In this document: positions 23,184 to 32,362 of the stretch, one piece after another
How positions within the stretch are numbered: the stretch's first letter is position 1
Layout: each line of letters starts with the position of its first letter
Source of the DNA: JAKPQD01 sp029572965
GTDB taxonomy: Bacteria; Bacteroidota; Bacteroidia; Bacteroidales; DTGW01
Reading direction: 5' to 3'
DNA: 64,000 nt
Assembly: GCA_035374585.1 (NCBI GenBank)
Contig: DAOSPF010000006.1
Span: forward strand, 1-64,000
Notes under the pieces: generated by a model
Database searches by the model: none
Told to the model about the DNA's origin: nothing
What the model saw: only the letters and a program-made list of their open reading frames with translations
Made by a program: the position numbers and the translations under genes

Positions 23184-25598
23184 TTATATTGTTTTAAACC
23201 CCAGTGCATCCATCAACTTTTCGTTCAGCTTGCGGTTCTTACCTTTATAAGGATGGCAATGGATGTGGATGGCGGGGTTGAAGTTTAGCTCTAAGATGGC
23301 GTAATTGTCTGGCCTGGCTTCCTGATAGTAATCTTTTATCATCATATCCAGCCCGGTAATCTTGACATTGAGTGCAGATGCAGCTTTTATGGCTATTTGC
23401 TTGTACGAATCCGGGATTTCGTCTGTAAAATCAATGCTATCGCCGCCAGTGCTAATGTTTGAGTTCTCGCGTAGGTAAACAACTTCTCCGTTTGCCGGAA
23501 CGTCATCAAAAGTCTTATGTTGCGACTTCAGAAACATGGCTTCGGCCTCGCCCAGTTGGATTTTTTCAAGCGGGGTGCGGTATCCTTTACCACGCAAAAG
23601 GTCTTGGTTTTTTATTTCTACCAGTTCGCGAATGGTCTTGTTTCCATCGCCAACCACATTGGCCGGGACACGGTGCAGAATGCCTGCCACCTCGTTGTTG
23701 ATGACAAATATCCTGTATTCCTTGCCTTCAATAAATTCTTCGATAAGAATGGAGGTGTCGTGCTCAAAAGCAATGTCCACGGCCCTGAAAAAGGTTGTTT
23801 CATCGGTGTTTTCTTTGAGAATAGTGATGCCTATGCCGAAATTGGTCTGGTTGGGCTTAATAACAACAGCTTTGCCCTTGAATAAGGCGAAATCTGTTTT
23901 TGCAGCTTCAGCATTGGTATATTCATAGCCCTCAGGGACGCGGATGCCGGCTTCCCTGACAATCTTTTTGGTCACTTGCTTGTTTTCCATGGCCAGGATG
24001 CTGGCGTAGTTGTCTAACGAAGTTTTGGTGGCTTGTTTTACGTATTGGATATTCCCGTTTTGTTTTAACCTCACGAAATTCTCTTTTCTGTCTAAAATAT
24101 CAAATAAAATGCCCCGTTTTACAGCTTCACGCAAAAGCAACTGTGTTGAAAGCTCCATGTCTTCCAGCCCGATAAAGTTGTAGCTCTTCTGTTGGCTGGC
24201 ATTTAAATAGCTTTTAGCTTTTTCTAAATGAAAAGGTACATATCCTTTTTGCAATATACCATCGAGGACTTCATAAACTTTTCTTTTCTTGGGGTTTTTA
24301 ATTAGTTTGTTTGCTACATCAATTGATTTTATTATACTTTCATTATTTACCATCAGGTCTTGAAGTAAATTAGCCATGTGCTGAATATGCTTTTTGGCTT
24401 TTGCCCATACATCTGCTTCTTCCTGATTTGCATGCGGGTTTGGGATTAAGCCGTAAAGCGATACATAGCCATGATATTGGTTGGCATGCGACTGTGCTGT
24501 TGCATCAAACGAATCGGGTTCTTCTGAAAGCAGCCCATAAATGGCCATAGCATGAAGGAAGTGTAAAGCTTCTTCGCTTATACCGGCTTTTGTCAACGGG
24601 TCAATGTCGATAAACCGCAATTCTACATAAGTTATATGCTTAGGGTCTTTGATAAACTTTGGCCGAATGGACGAATAAAGCTCTTTGGTGGAGGCTAACT
24701 TTCCATCTTTGACCATTTGCTCAATGCTTTGTTGGAAATTCTGTACCGAGCTGTAGTCGGGGTATAGCTCGCCAATGTTTTGGTAACCATAGCAACTATT
24801 GCGGATAGAAAGGCCTATTACGTGTTTGTCAATAGTAAAAGGCGATTGCTTGCATTTAAGTTCCATCGAAGGGTCAACTACCGGGCTGTTGCCATAAAGC
24901 AACACATACAGCCATCGCAGTCTGAGCATTTGTCGGGTAACTTTCAAATACGCTTCATCTTTGAACTCTTCAAAAGTCATAACTGAGTTGCTCTTGTGAT
25001 ATAGCATTTCCATCAGCTTTTCGCCAAATGACAGGTTGAAATGGATGCCTGAAAATAGCTGGTTTTTGGGGCCGTATTTGTTGGCCAAAAATTCGCGGTA
25101 TTGTTCGGCTTCTTTTCCTTCATCGTCAAAACGGGCTATAGGAATAAGGGTTTCGTCTGGTAAAACTGGCGGGATGCTCTGAGGCCAAAGGTATTCATCT
25201 TCCAGCTCAAGGCTGACTATGTCGTGAATGGTTTCCAGGAACCCAACCGTCTCTTTGATAGTTGGCAGGGGCGGGGTAATCATTTCTACCTGGCTTTCGG
25301 AAAAATCTGTAGTGACGTATGCATGTTTACGCTTGTTGCCAAATGTTTTGGGGTGAGGTGTAAGCGAAAGGTTGCCGTTTTTGTCCACACGGATGTTTTC
25401 TTTTTCAAGGCCAAACAAGCCTTCTGTCCAGATATTACCTTTGATCTGGCTTACTAACGGGGTGAAAATATCGTTGTTCATAGCGGTTGATTTTTTAATT
25501 GAAGCTTGAAATTTTGATGAGTTGGAGGTTTTGCAGCATTTGTCTATTAAAGCTGGTTTTTCCTTCAATTTTTTATTTATTAAACATGCTGTACTCAT
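23184..25598 (-). CDS. gshF: Bifunctional glutamate-cysteine ligase / glutathione synthetase
   Basis: The first ~500 residues are a GshA-type glutamate-cysteine ligase: GLEKENIRVDKNGNLSLTPHP, TTDFSESQVEMITP, GIHFNLSF and RNSCYGYQN. The C-terminal ~280 residues are an ATP-grasp ligase: VVIKPNQTNFGIGITI, SILIEEFIEGKEYRIFVI and AILELNFNPAIHIHCHPYKG. Together they make glutathione from Glu, Cys and Gly in one protein. Length is 804 from the ATG at 25598, which overlaps the MATE stop by four bases (ATGA), or 765 from the Met at 25481, which is closer to the usual GshF length. The upstream choice adds a 39-residue Cys-containing extension and is uncertain. The substrate cysteine is made by cysK in the same operon. 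Confidence 0.93.
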   Translation of the reverse strand: MSTACLINKKLKEKPALIDKCCKTSNSSKFQASIKKSTAMNNDIFTPLVSQIKGNIWTEGLFGLEKENIRVDKNGNLSLTPHPKTFGNKRKHAYVTTDFSESQVEMITPPLPTIKETVGFLETIHDIVSLELEDEYLWPQSIPPVLPDETLIPIARFDDEGKEAEQYREFLANKYGPKNQLFSGIHFNLSFGEKLMEMLYHKSNSVMTFEEFKDEAYLKVTRQMLRLRWLYVLLYGNSPVVDPSMELKCKQSPFTIDKHVIGLSIRNSCYGYQNIGELYPDYSSVQNFQQSIEQMVKDGKLASTKELYSSIRPKFIKDPKHITYVELRFIDIDPLTKAGISEEALHFLHAMAIYGLLSEEPDSFDATAQSHANQYHGYVSLYGLIPNPHANQEEADVWAKAKKHIQHMANLLQDLMVNNESIIKSIDVANKLIKNPKKRKVYEVLDGILQKGYVPFHLEKAKSYLNASQQKSYNFIGLEDMELSTQLLLREAVKRGILFDILDRKENFVRLKQNGNIQYVKQATKTSLDNYASILAMENKQVTKKIVREAGIRVPEGYEYTNAEAAKTDFALFKGKAVVIKPNQTNFGIGITILKENTDETTFFRAVDIAFEHDTSILIEEFIEGKEYRIFVINNEVAGILHRVPANVVGDGNKTIRELVEIKNQDLLRGKGYRTPLEKIQLGEAEAMFLKSQHKTFDDVPANGEVVYLRENSNISTGGDSIDFTDEIPDSYKQIAIKAASALNVKITGLDMMIKDYYQEARPDNYAILELNFNPAIHIHCHPYKGKNRKLNEKLMDALGFKTI

Positions 25599-26959
25599 GA
25601 TTTTACGGATTGGGTGTTTTTAATAAATATCTTAAAAAGAATAACATACAACAGTACAAGCAGTGAGCCTTTGGCAATGCTGCTGATGCTGATACTCCAC
25701 CATACTGAGGATAAGGAGTTTTCCCAGAAATGGATAAAAGCAATGGCCATAGGAATTCTCAACACGGTAAGTGTAATCCCTGTAATGGCAGGTATATTGG
25801 TGCGCCCCCAACCAAAGAACGCCCCGGTAGCCATCAGTTCCATGCACATAAATAGCTGCGAAACACCTAAAATAAGCAGGTATTCGCGCCCCATGGCAAC
25901 ACTTTCCTTTTCATGAAGGAAAATAGAAAACAAGGAGCTTGGAAATGCAATCAAAATGGCAGTTGTAATAATACCAATGATGAAAGCAAGCACCATCCCT
26001 GACCGAAACGTTTCCCATTGCTGCTGGTAATTTTTGGCACCGTATGCTTTACCGGACAACGAGGATAAGGCCGACATGAACCCGATAATGGTCATGTACG
26101 AAATGGCTTCAATCTGAATCCCTACTTTTTGAACAGCAATGGCGTTTGCTCCCCAGTTGCTGATGATACGGGCCATGGCAATAGCAACAATGGTAAAGGA
26201 TACACGCTGTATGGTAGGGCTGATGCCTAACCCGATGATGTTTTTCAGGAGGACTTTACGGAATGTTACGCCTTTAGGCCTTAGCATTTCATTTTTATAC
26301 AATTTATTGTAAAAAACTATTGTAGCAACAGCCTGCGAAAGGATAGTGGCCACAGCAGCGCCATAAATGCCCCATCCTGCAAGGAAAATAAGCAAAGGGT
26401 CTAAGGCTATATTGATGCCAAAAGCCAGGGCGTTTATCCTAAAAGGGGTTTTACTATCGCCTGAGCCGATAAAAACATTGGTAAAAAACAGGTTTTGAAA
26501 GGTGAACGGAATGCTCAAGCCTGTCAACATCAAATAATTGGTGGTGGCCTGTTCTATCTCAGGGTCATTCAGGCGGATAATGCCAACCAGGAAGCTTTTT
26601 GTTGCCAGCAATACCAGATAGTAAAGGACTGCTACAATCAATGTTGCTACAATGCCACTTTTTACATAGCTTTTGGCCAAAAGATTGTTTTTCTGCCCGA
26701 TGCTGTGCGATACTTTTATTCCTGCCCCTACAGTCAGCAATGAAGATAAGCCCCAGCCAAGGTTCATATAAAATCCTGCTGAACCAACTGCTGCAACAGC
26801 GCTACTTCCAAGCTGCCCTACAAAAATGATATTGACGAAATGGTAGGCCATAGACATGAACGACGTGGCAATAACTGGCAATGCCAGGCATATCAGCTGT
26901 TTCATTGTTGAACTTGCTTGACATTTATTCAGAATGCCCGAAAAATGGAGGTATTTCAT
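25595..26959 (-). CDS. MATE-family efflux transporter
   Basis: This 454-residue protein has twelve membrane helices with the MATE signatures LALPVIATSFMSMAYHFVNIIFVGQLGSSAVAAVG in the N-half and AIAVQKVGIQIEAISYMTIIGFMSALSSLSGKAYG in the C-half. These proteins export drugs or other organic compounds by Na+ or H+ exchange. The first 16 residues before MKQLICLALPVI are non-standard, so translation may begin at that inner Met (26911). Its stop overlaps the gshF start, and it follows cysK by 75 bp that contain a repeat. Export of a glutathione- or thiol-conjugated toxin is possible but not shown. Confidence 0.9.
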   Translation of the reverse strand: MKYLHFSGILNKCQASSTMKQLICLALPVIATSFMSMAYHFVNIIFVGQLGSSAVAAVGSAGFYMNLGWGLSSLLTVGAGIKVSHSIGQKNNLLAKSYVKSGIVATLIVAVLYYLVLLATKSFLVGIIRLNDPEIEQATTNYLMLTGLSIPFTFQNLFFTNVFIGSGDSKTPFRINALAFGINIALDPLLIFLAGWGIYGAAVATILSQAVATIVFYNKLYKNEMLRPKGVTFRKVLLKNIIGLGISPTIQRVSFTIVAIAMARIISNWGANAIAVQKVGIQIEAISYMTIIGFMSALSSLSGKAYGAKNYQQQWETFRSGMVLAFIIGIITTAILIAFPSSLFSIFLHEKESVAMGREYLLILGVSQLFMCMELMATGAFFGWGRTNIPAITGITLTVLRIPMAIAFIHFWENSLSSVWWSISISSIAKGSLLVLLYVILFKIFIKNTQSVKS

Positions 26960-26973
26960 GCTTTGCAGTCTTT

Positions 26974-27026
26974 CCCCTCCTTTATAAGGAGAGCTTGTCC
27001 CTTCTCAGGCGGGAGGTTGGGGTGGT
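26974..27026 (+). repeat. CCCCTCC...GGAG-type repeat element, copy 1
   Basis: CCCCTCCTTTATAAGGAG is followed by a 17-nt insertion and GCGGGAGGTTGGGGTGGTT. It shares its start and its GGGGTGGTT end with the elements at 37556 and 38961; all three read the same way on the plus strand. Confidence 0.6.
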
Positions 27027-27034
27027 TAAGAATC

Positions 27035-27934
27035 TTAATTTTCCTTGAATAAACCTGTACTTAAATACTTTTCACCGCTATCCGGGAAGATGACGACAAT
27101 ATTGCCCGAATCAATTTTCCTGGCTACTTCCAGCGCGGCATACATGGCTGCTCCACTACTCATGCCTACAAAAATCCCTTCTTTTCTGATAATTTGACGT
27201 GCCATATCATAAGCTGCTTCTGTTTCTACCATAATGGTTTCGTCAATCTGCGAAGGATCGTATATAGCAGGTACAATGGCTTCTTCCATATTTTTCAAAC
27301 CTTGTATATAATGGCCTTTTACGGGGTGCGCACATACAATCTTAATATTGGGGTTGTTTTCTTTCAAAGCAAGGCCTACACCCATGATAGTACCTGAAGT
27401 TCCAAGGGCAGAAACAAAATGCGTGATTTTGCCATTGGTTTGTTTCCATATTTCTTCGCCGGTAGTCTTGTAGTGGGCTATTTTGTTGTAGCTGTTTGAA
27501 AACTGGTCGGGCATAAAGTATTTCTCAGGATGGGCCTTGACCAGCTCTTTGGCTTTAATGATGGCACCGTCTGTACCGAGTTTCTCATCTGTCAGGGTTA
27601 CCTTTGCCCCGAAAGCCTTAATCATTTTGACCCTCTCAATGGATACACCTTTGCTTATCACTATTTCCACGTCATAGCCTTTCATTCGGCCTATCATGGC
27701 CAATCCTATGCCTGTATTGCCCGAAGTAGGTTCAATGATGGTTTTTCCCTTTACCAACGAACCTTCTGCTTCGGCTTGTTCAATCATTTTGAGGGCTATT
27801 CGGTCTTTGATGCTTCCAGACGGGTTAAAACCTTCTATTTTGGCGCTGATCGAAATATTTTCGTATGGGTTTAGTTTGTTAATCCTTACAAGTGGCGTAT
27901 TGCCTATTGTTTCTAATATGTTTTCGTAAATCAT
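27035..27934 (-). CDS. cysK: Cysteine synthase (O-acetylserine sulfhydrylase)
   Basis: The start was set at 27934 (MIYENILETIGNTPLV), the standard N-terminus; the longer frame reads through the MarR gene's end. The 299-residue PLP enzyme shows NPSGSIKDRIA with the Schiff-base Lys, EPTSGNTGIGLA for binding of substrate carboxylate, and SALGTSGTIMG, the phosphate loop of PLP. It makes cysteine from O-acetylserine and sulfide. The gene is 10 bp after the MarR gene and upstream of MATE and gshF, so its cysteine probably feeds glutathione synthesis. Confidence 0.94.
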   Translation of the reverse strand: MIYENILETIGNTPLVRINKLNPYENISISAKIEGFNPSGSIKDRIALKMIEQAEAEGSLVKGKTIIEPTSGNTGIGLAMIGRMKGYDVEIVISKGVSIERVKMIKAFGAKVTLTDEKLGTDGAIIKAKELVKAHPEKYFMPDQFSNSYNKIAHYKTTGEEIWKQTNGKITHFVSALGTSGTIMGVGLALKENNPNIKIVCAHPVKGHYIQGLKNMEEAIVPAIYDPSQIDETIMVETEAAYDMARQIIRKEGIFVGMSSGAAMYAALEVARKIDSGNIVVIFPDSGEKYLSTGLFKEN

Positions 27935-27944
27935 GTTTTTAATT

Positions 27945-28412
27945 TTAATCATTAATAGGGCAACAGCCTGTTGACCTGAGTTTAACCATCTGACTGGTAA
28001 TCTTTTCAAATAACCTGATTAGTTCATCCTTTTCCTGGTCGGATAATACCGACAGCGTTTTTTCAATATACTTGTCATTGTTGCCATTGATGGTATGGCA
28101 AACGTCAATGCCGGCTTGTGTAAGCTGCAAAATTGAAGTACGTCTGTCTTCTGCGGGAATAGTGCGCTGTATAAGCCCTATGTTGACCAGCCCGTCAACT
28201 GTACGGCTAATAGTACTTTTGTCAAGTCCAAGATTATTGGCTAATTCAGTCAATGTTTCTTTTTCTTTGCTTTCTATTTCAAGCAAAGTATGGCATTGAG
28301 CCAGGGTCACATTGCTACAACAACATTCATTCGTCTGCACAAAAATCTCCCGTTCAAACCTTCTGAGCAGTTCCCTGAATTTTTTAATGGTTTGATTTTC
28401 TGTATTTTTCAT
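27945..28412 (-). CDS. MarR-family regulator with cysteine clusters
   Basis: This 155-residue winged-helix protein has ESKEKETLTELANNLGLDKSTISRTVDGLV as HTH and the wing AEDRRTSILQLTQAG. It carries an unusual Cys set: NECCCSNVTLAQCHTLL near residue 29 and STGCCPIND at the very end. Cys-rich MarR proteins often sense oxidants, electrophiles or thiol-binding metals. It is the first gene of the operon marR-cysK-MATE-gshF and probably binds the palindrome at 28437-28451. The inducer is unknown. Confidence 0.9.
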   Translation of the reverse strand: MKNTENQTIKKFRELLRRFEREIFVQTNECCCSNVTLAQCHTLLEIESKEKETLTELANNLGLDKSTISRTVDGLVNIGLIQRTIPAEDRRTSILQLTQAGIDVCHTINGNNDKYIEKTLSVLSDQEKDELIRLFEKITSQMVKLRSTGCCPIND

Positions 28413-28436
28413 TTTACAAAGTTGTAATTTAAAACT

Positions 28437-28451
28437 GTTGCAAGTTACAAC
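28437..28451. promoter_or_regulatory. Candidate MarR operator between marR and fur
   Basis: GTTGCAA-G-TTACAAC is a 15-bp near-perfect palindrome (one mismatch). A further half-site AGTTGTAA at 28420-28427 makes a second inverted repeat with TTACAACT at 28445-28452. It lies 25 bp upstream of the marR ATG. Confidence 0.55.
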
Positions 28452-28551
28452 TATAATTTTTGTTGAAAAGCTTTTTTATTTTTTTAACAAAAAAATACAC
28501 TAACTTTACTTGTTATTAAAAGAGAATAATTCTTATCTAATAGTTAGTATT

Positions 28552-28974
28552 ATGAAATTAAATAGTATTAGTAGTGCGTTGAATGAAAAAGGGTTAAAAG
28601 TTACTCCGCAAAGAATTGCCATACTTGAGGCTGTTTTTAAACTGTGTAATCATCCTACGGCAGAACAGGTGCTGGATTACATCAGGAAAAAGAATCCCAA
28701 TATCTCGCTGGCCACTGTGTATAAGGTGTTGGATGCTTTTGTTGAAAATGGTTTGGTAAAGACTGTAAAAACTGATAAGGACATTAAGCGTTATGATGCC
28801 TGTGTTGAAAAGCACCATCATATCTATTATTCTGAATCAGATATCATTGAAGATTACATGGATGCTGAGCTAAATGATTTGCTTGAAAAATATTTTGAGA
28901 GGAAACAAATAACTGGTTTTAAGATTGAAGAAATAAAATTGCAAATAGTTGGAAAATCAACATCTAAATATTGA
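28552..28974 (+). CDS. Fur-family (PerR-like) transcriptional regulator
   Basis: Start at 28552 (MKLNSISSALNEKGLKVTPQR), the normal Fur N-terminus. The 140-residue protein has the DNA-binding helix region PQRIAILEAVFKLCNHPTAEQVLDYIRKK, LATVYKVLDAFVENGLV, and a metal site region KHHHIYYSESDIIED. The usual zinc-binding CxxC pairs in the C-terminal half are absent; the only cysteines are Cys34 or so and the one in YDACVEKHH. It may be a PerR-type peroxide or iron sensor. The downstream DUF454 and ferritin genes are plausible targets. Confidence 0.88.
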   Translation: MKLNSISSALNEKGLKVTPQRIAILEAVFKLCNHPTAEQVLDYIRKKNPNISLATVYKVLDAFVENGLVKTVKTDKDIKRYDACVEKHHHIYYSESDIIEDYMDAELNDLLEKYFERKQITGFKIEEIKLQIVGKSTSKY

Positions 28975-28976
28975 AA

Positions 28977-29360
28977 ATGAACGTGTTTCGATTTGTACTA
29001 ATAGTGTTAGGGACATTGTCGCTGGCGTTGGGGATAATAGGGATTTTTGTGCCGGGGTTACCTACAACTCCTTTTATTTTGCTTACTGCCGGGTTATACA
29101 TGCGAAGCTCGGACTGGCTGTACAAGTGGGTGATAAACAACAGGTTTGTAGGGAGTTATGTTCAAAATTTTCAAAAAAGCAATAGTATTCCGCTTCAGAC
29201 CAAGTTGTATTCAATAGCAATGATGTGGACAATGATAGGCATTTCAACGTTTTTTTTTATAGAAAGCCTATGGGGAAAAGGATTAGTGGTATTGGCAGGT
29301 GTGGTTGGAACTGTAGTAGTGGGTATTGTTATTAAAACGAGGAAACATAGTAATTTGTAG
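28977..29360 (+). CDS. DUF454 (YbaN) inner-membrane protein
   Basis: The ATG at 28977 lies 2 bp after the fur stop, so the two are co-transcribed. The 127-residue protein has hydrophobic helices FVLIVLGTLSLALGIIGIFVPGLPTTPFILL and then MWTMIGISTFF and VVLAGVVGTVVVG, with the family segment AGLYMRSSDWLYKWVINN. YbaN/DUF454 proteins are small inner-membrane proteins often found next to haem- and iron-related genes. No reaction is known. Confidence 0.85.
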   Translation: MNVFRFVLIVLGTLSLALGIIGIFVPGLPTTPFILLTAGLYMRSSDWLYKWVINNRFVGSYVQNFQKSNSIPLQTKLYSIAMMWTMIGISTFFFIESLWGKGLVVLAGVVGTVVVGIVIKTRKHSNL

Positions 29361-29490
29361 GGTTTTAATATTTGTTATAATATTTCTGACACAGTTATAT
29401 GCAACTTATTGTAAATGATTTATTTGATTCTTGGTTCTTGGTTCTTACGTTTTATATATTTAGATGTTTAACCAAAAAATAATTGAGATT

Positions 29491-30006
29491 ATGAAAATTA
29501 GTAAAAAAATAGAAGAAGTGCTGAATAAGCAGGTAAATGCCGAGCTTTGGTCAGCTTATATGTACTTGTCGATGTCGGCTTGGGCTGAGAATAAGGGGTT
29601 TAAAGGTTTTGCCAACTGGATGCGTGTCCAGTTTCACGAAGAAACCTCTCATGCCCTGAAAATACTGGATTTCATTCTTACCCGCTCGGGCGAGGTTAAG
29701 CTTGAGCCTATTGCAGCTGTTAAAACCTCATGGGACAGCCTTCTGAGTATGATGGAAGAAACATATGAGCACGAGTGCAAGGTTACAAGCCTTATTAACC
29801 AATGTTATGAAGTGGCTTTGGCCGAAAAAGACTATGCTACAGCAACAATGCTGCAATGGTTCATTGAAGAACAAATTGAAGAGGAAGCCAATGCCCTCGA
29901 AATTATTGATGTGCTGAAAATCACTGGTGAAAAGAGCGGTGGCGTTTTTTACCTCGACAAAAAATTGGGGCACCGTACATTTTCTGATGATACCAAGAAA
30001 GAATAA
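29491..30006 (+). CDS. ftnA: Ferritin (non-haem iron storage)
   Basis: The start MKISKKIEEVLNKQVNAEL at 29491 was chosen because bacterial ferritins begin so; an ATG at 29464 would add nine residues. The 171-residue protein has the diiron ferroxidase ligands: Glu in VNAELWSAYMYL, Glu and His in FHEETSHAL, Glu in EETYEHE and Glu/Gln in IEEQIEEEANALEI. It oxidises Fe(II) and stores Fe(III) in a 24-mer shell. It stands after the Fur-like regulator and is followed by a strong terminator. Confidence 0.93.
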   Translation: MKISKKIEEVLNKQVNAELWSAYMYLSMSAWAENKGFKGFANWMRVQFHEETSHALKILDFILTRSGEVKLEPIAAVKTSWDSLLSMMEETYEHECKVTSLINQCYEVALAEKDYATATMLQWFIEEQIEEEANALEIIDVLKITGEKSGGVFYLDKKLGHRTFSDDTKKE

Positions 30007-30038
30007 CTTTTTCTTTCAATAACTTTTTTGAAAATCTT

Positions 30039-30082
30039 GAGGTTGGGTTCTTTATTTCAAAATAGAGCCCAACCTCTTTTTC
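30039..30082 (+). terminator. Intrinsic terminator after ferritin
   Basis: A 13-bp stem GAGGTTGGG-TTCT / AGAG-CCCAACCTC (one G-U pair) with a short loop is followed by TTTTTCTTT. It ends the ferritin unit. Confidence 0.85.
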
Positions 30083-30196
30083 TTTATACTTCCGCTCGTT
30101 TTTTTGGAAACGGCCTTTTTTAACTTTTTCTGCTAGCTCAAAAATTTCTTTGATGCTCTTAGTGTGAGAAAAACGAGCTACATGGTAGGGCGGGCT

Positions 30197-31339
30197 TTAG
30201 TATTTTATTTCTAACCAATTTTCAAAATTATTGATATTAACTACTTCAAATGAAGAATCTGGATATGCGTTTTTCCATTGTGTCGGGATTTTAACCTTTG
30301 ATTCCTTCCATTTTAATTCATATCCAAATAAAGTTCCATCACGTTCCTCTACCCAGTCTATTTCTTGTTGTTCATAAGTTCTCCAAAAGTAATTGTTTGA
30401 AGAGATTCTTTTATATTCTTGATATTTAATCCGTTCACTAATCATATAGTTTTCCCATAATTGACCAATATCGTTACGAGACTCTATTGGGTTGAAATTA
30501 GCAATTACCGCATTCCTTATCCCATTATCAAGAAAATACCATCTTGAACTTTTAGTAATTTCTTTTCTAAGGTTTCTGCTAAATCCTTCTACTTTATGAA
30601 GAATATAAACCTTGCTCAATAAGTCAAGATATTTCTCAACTGTGTTTTTGCTAATTGATAATTGTTGGCCTAACTCTTGAAGAGACACCTCCTTGCCTAA
30701 TTGAAATGCAATCAAACGCAATAAATTGAATATTGTTTGAGAGTTTTTTATGTTTTCATAAACCAGAATATCCTTTAACAGATAGGAACTTACCATTTCA
30801 TTTAAATATTCAATCTTATCTTTTTTGTCAGGCAAATGAAGGAGTTCTGGATAGTTTCCTAAAACTAATCTTTCCCTTAATTTATCCGTTTTTGATATAC
30901 GATCTTCGATTTGGCTATATTCTCTTTCGGACAAAGCATATAAATTAAATGTATATTTACGACCAGTTAATGGTTCTCCAGCCTCTCGATTAATATCAAA
31001 TGATGATGAGCCAGATATTATTATTTTAAGTCCTTCAATTTCATCAATCATTAATTTAAGTTTCACACCAATATCAGGAATTTTTTGAGCTTCATCAATA
31101 AAAAGAAATTTATACGACCCTAAAAGTTGCCTATAATTTTCTATCGTCCTTATTGCTAATTTATCATGGACATTAATATCTTCCCCATTTAATCTTAGGA
31201 CTGGTTCATTAACCTTTTCCAAAATCTTTTTTACGAGCATGGTTTTCCCTACACGTCTTGCTCCATATACTATTACAACCTTATTTGATTGAAGCTTATT
31301 TAATAAATTTTCAGTTATCTCTCTGACTAAATAATTCAT
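30197..31339 (-). CDS. AAA+ ATPase with DUF4143 C-terminal domain
   Basis: The start was taken at the ATG at 31339 (MNYLVREITENLL), as a TTG eight codons earlier has no support. The 380-residue protein has Walker A YGARRVGKTMLVKKIL near residue 28, FLFIDEAQKIPDIG (Walker B), SGSSSFDINREAGEPLTGR (sensor region) and a C-terminal DUF4143 nuclease-like domain with RTYEQQEIDWVEERDGTLFGYELKWKE. Such proteins occur in defence or mobile islands and as ATPases of unknown target. Its AT-rich codons differ from the neighbouring ferritin and oprB genes, so recent transfer is possible. Confidence 0.87.
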   Translation of the reverse strand: MNYLVREITENLLNKLQSNKVVIVYGARRVGKTMLVKKILEKVNEPVLRLNGEDINVHDKLAIRTIENYRQLLGSYKFLFIDEAQKIPDIGVKLKLMIDEIEGLKIIISGSSSFDINREAGEPLTGRKYTFNLYALSEREYSQIEDRISKTDKLRERLVLGNYPELLHLPDKKDKIEYLNEMVSSYLLKDILVYENIKNSQTIFNLLRLIAFQLGKEVSLQELGQQLSISKNTVEKYLDLLSKVYILHKVEGFSRNLRKEITKSSRWYFLDNGIRNAVIANFNPIESRNDIGQLWENYMISERIKYQEYKRISSNNYFWRTYEQQEIDWVEERDGTLFGYELKWKESKVKIPTQWKNAYPDSSFEVVNINNFENWLEIKY

Positions 31340-31636
31340 AATTCCGTCAATTTTGTGACGCAATTTAGTTTATTTCCGTCAAATATCCAAATTATGCAAA
31401 AAAATATTAGAATCAAAAAAACAGCGATGCTGCAAATACTGCCACTCCTGTAAAGCAAAATGCAATTCACCTTTTTATACCTCGGTAATACTCGCTTTGA
31501 TAACCAACGGATGAAATAAGCTGATAATAAGTCCATCGAGATTTGTATTTTTTTTGAATAAGTGTTCTAACTCACTTTTGAGTTTATGGTTTCAACTTTT
31601 TCCTGAAAACTTTGTTTCAAGGCTAAAGCATAAATA

Positions 31637-32362
31637 ATGTCTTCTTCAAATTTGTATATCACTCAGGATACTGAGCTGTCTGATATTGTCAGGGCTTATC
31701 CCGGGTCAATGCTATTTCTTGAGCATTTTGACATTCATGTACCTTTTCAAACAAAGACGGTTGACAAAATATGTAGTGAACACAATATAAGCAGCGATTT
31801 GTTTATCGCTTTTGCTAATCTTTATCTGGGAAAGGATTCTTACCAAATTCCCAAGCTCAGATTTTCTGACCTTCCGGCTATCATCAGGTACTTACATAAC
31901 AACCATAAATACTATTTGGACGAGATATATCCCAAAATACAGCAGTGTATAAAGTTAATTATGGGATTGAACGACCTGGATGAAAGCAAACTGGTGGAAA
32001 AATTTTTCCAGGATTATTTTAACGAAGTGAGAGAGCACCTTAACTATGAAAATAGTGTTGTATTTCCTTTTGTTACTGGTCTTTATGATGTTTTTATAAA
32101 TAAAATCCCTTACAGGCAACGCAACGCTTATTCAGTAAGCGAATATAAAGATCATCACAGCGATATTGAAGAGAAGCTCGACGACCTGATGAGCCTGCTG
32201 ATAAAGTACCTGCCTCACAAAAATGACCAACAGGCAAGGCGCGAATTATTTCACCTGTTGGTTGAGTTAGATTACGATTTGAAGGTACATGCCCGCATCG
32301 AGGATTTGATATTGGTTCCTTTGGTTGAAAAACTGGAAAAACAACTGAATGCAAAGCCATGA
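31637..32362 (+). CDS. Hemerythrin-domain protein (RIC/ScdA/YtfE-like)
   Basis: This 241-residue cytoplasmic protein has an N-terminal DUF542-like segment (TELSDIVRAYPGSMLFLEHFDIHVPF) without the CC pair of typical RIC proteins, and a C-terminal four-helix hemerythrin domain with the diiron ligands in RYLHNNHKYYLDEIYP, HLNYENSVVFPF, YKDHHSDIEEKL and LKVHARIEDLILVP. RIC proteins repair Fe-S clusters after NO or peroxide damage. Missing CC in the first domain may change that role. Its stop overlaps the next gene's ATG, linking it to the LuxR-type regulator. Confidence 0.85.
   Translation: MSSSNLYITQDTELSDIVRAYPGSMLFLEHFDIHVPFQTKTVDKICSEHNISSDLFIAFANLYLGKDSYQIPKLRFSDLPAIIRYLHNNHKYYLDEIYPKIQQCIKLIMGLNDLDESKLVEKFFQDYFNEVREHLNYENSVVFPFVTGLYDVFINKIPYRQRNAYSVSEYKDHHSDIEEKLDDLMSLLIKYLPHKNDQQARRELFHLLVELDYDLKVHARIEDLILVPLVEKLEKQLNAKP

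Noticed and set aside
30083..30196. Open frame on the minus strand downstream of the DUF4143 gene (reads KSIKEIFELAEKV)
   Set aside because: There is no start codon in frame and it runs through the ferritin terminator; chance AT-rich frame is more likely than a gene relic.
31340..31536. 66-codon minus-strand ORF upstream of the DUF4143 ATPase
   Set aside because: It overlaps the ATPase start region in another frame and shows no domain; considered promoter DNA.
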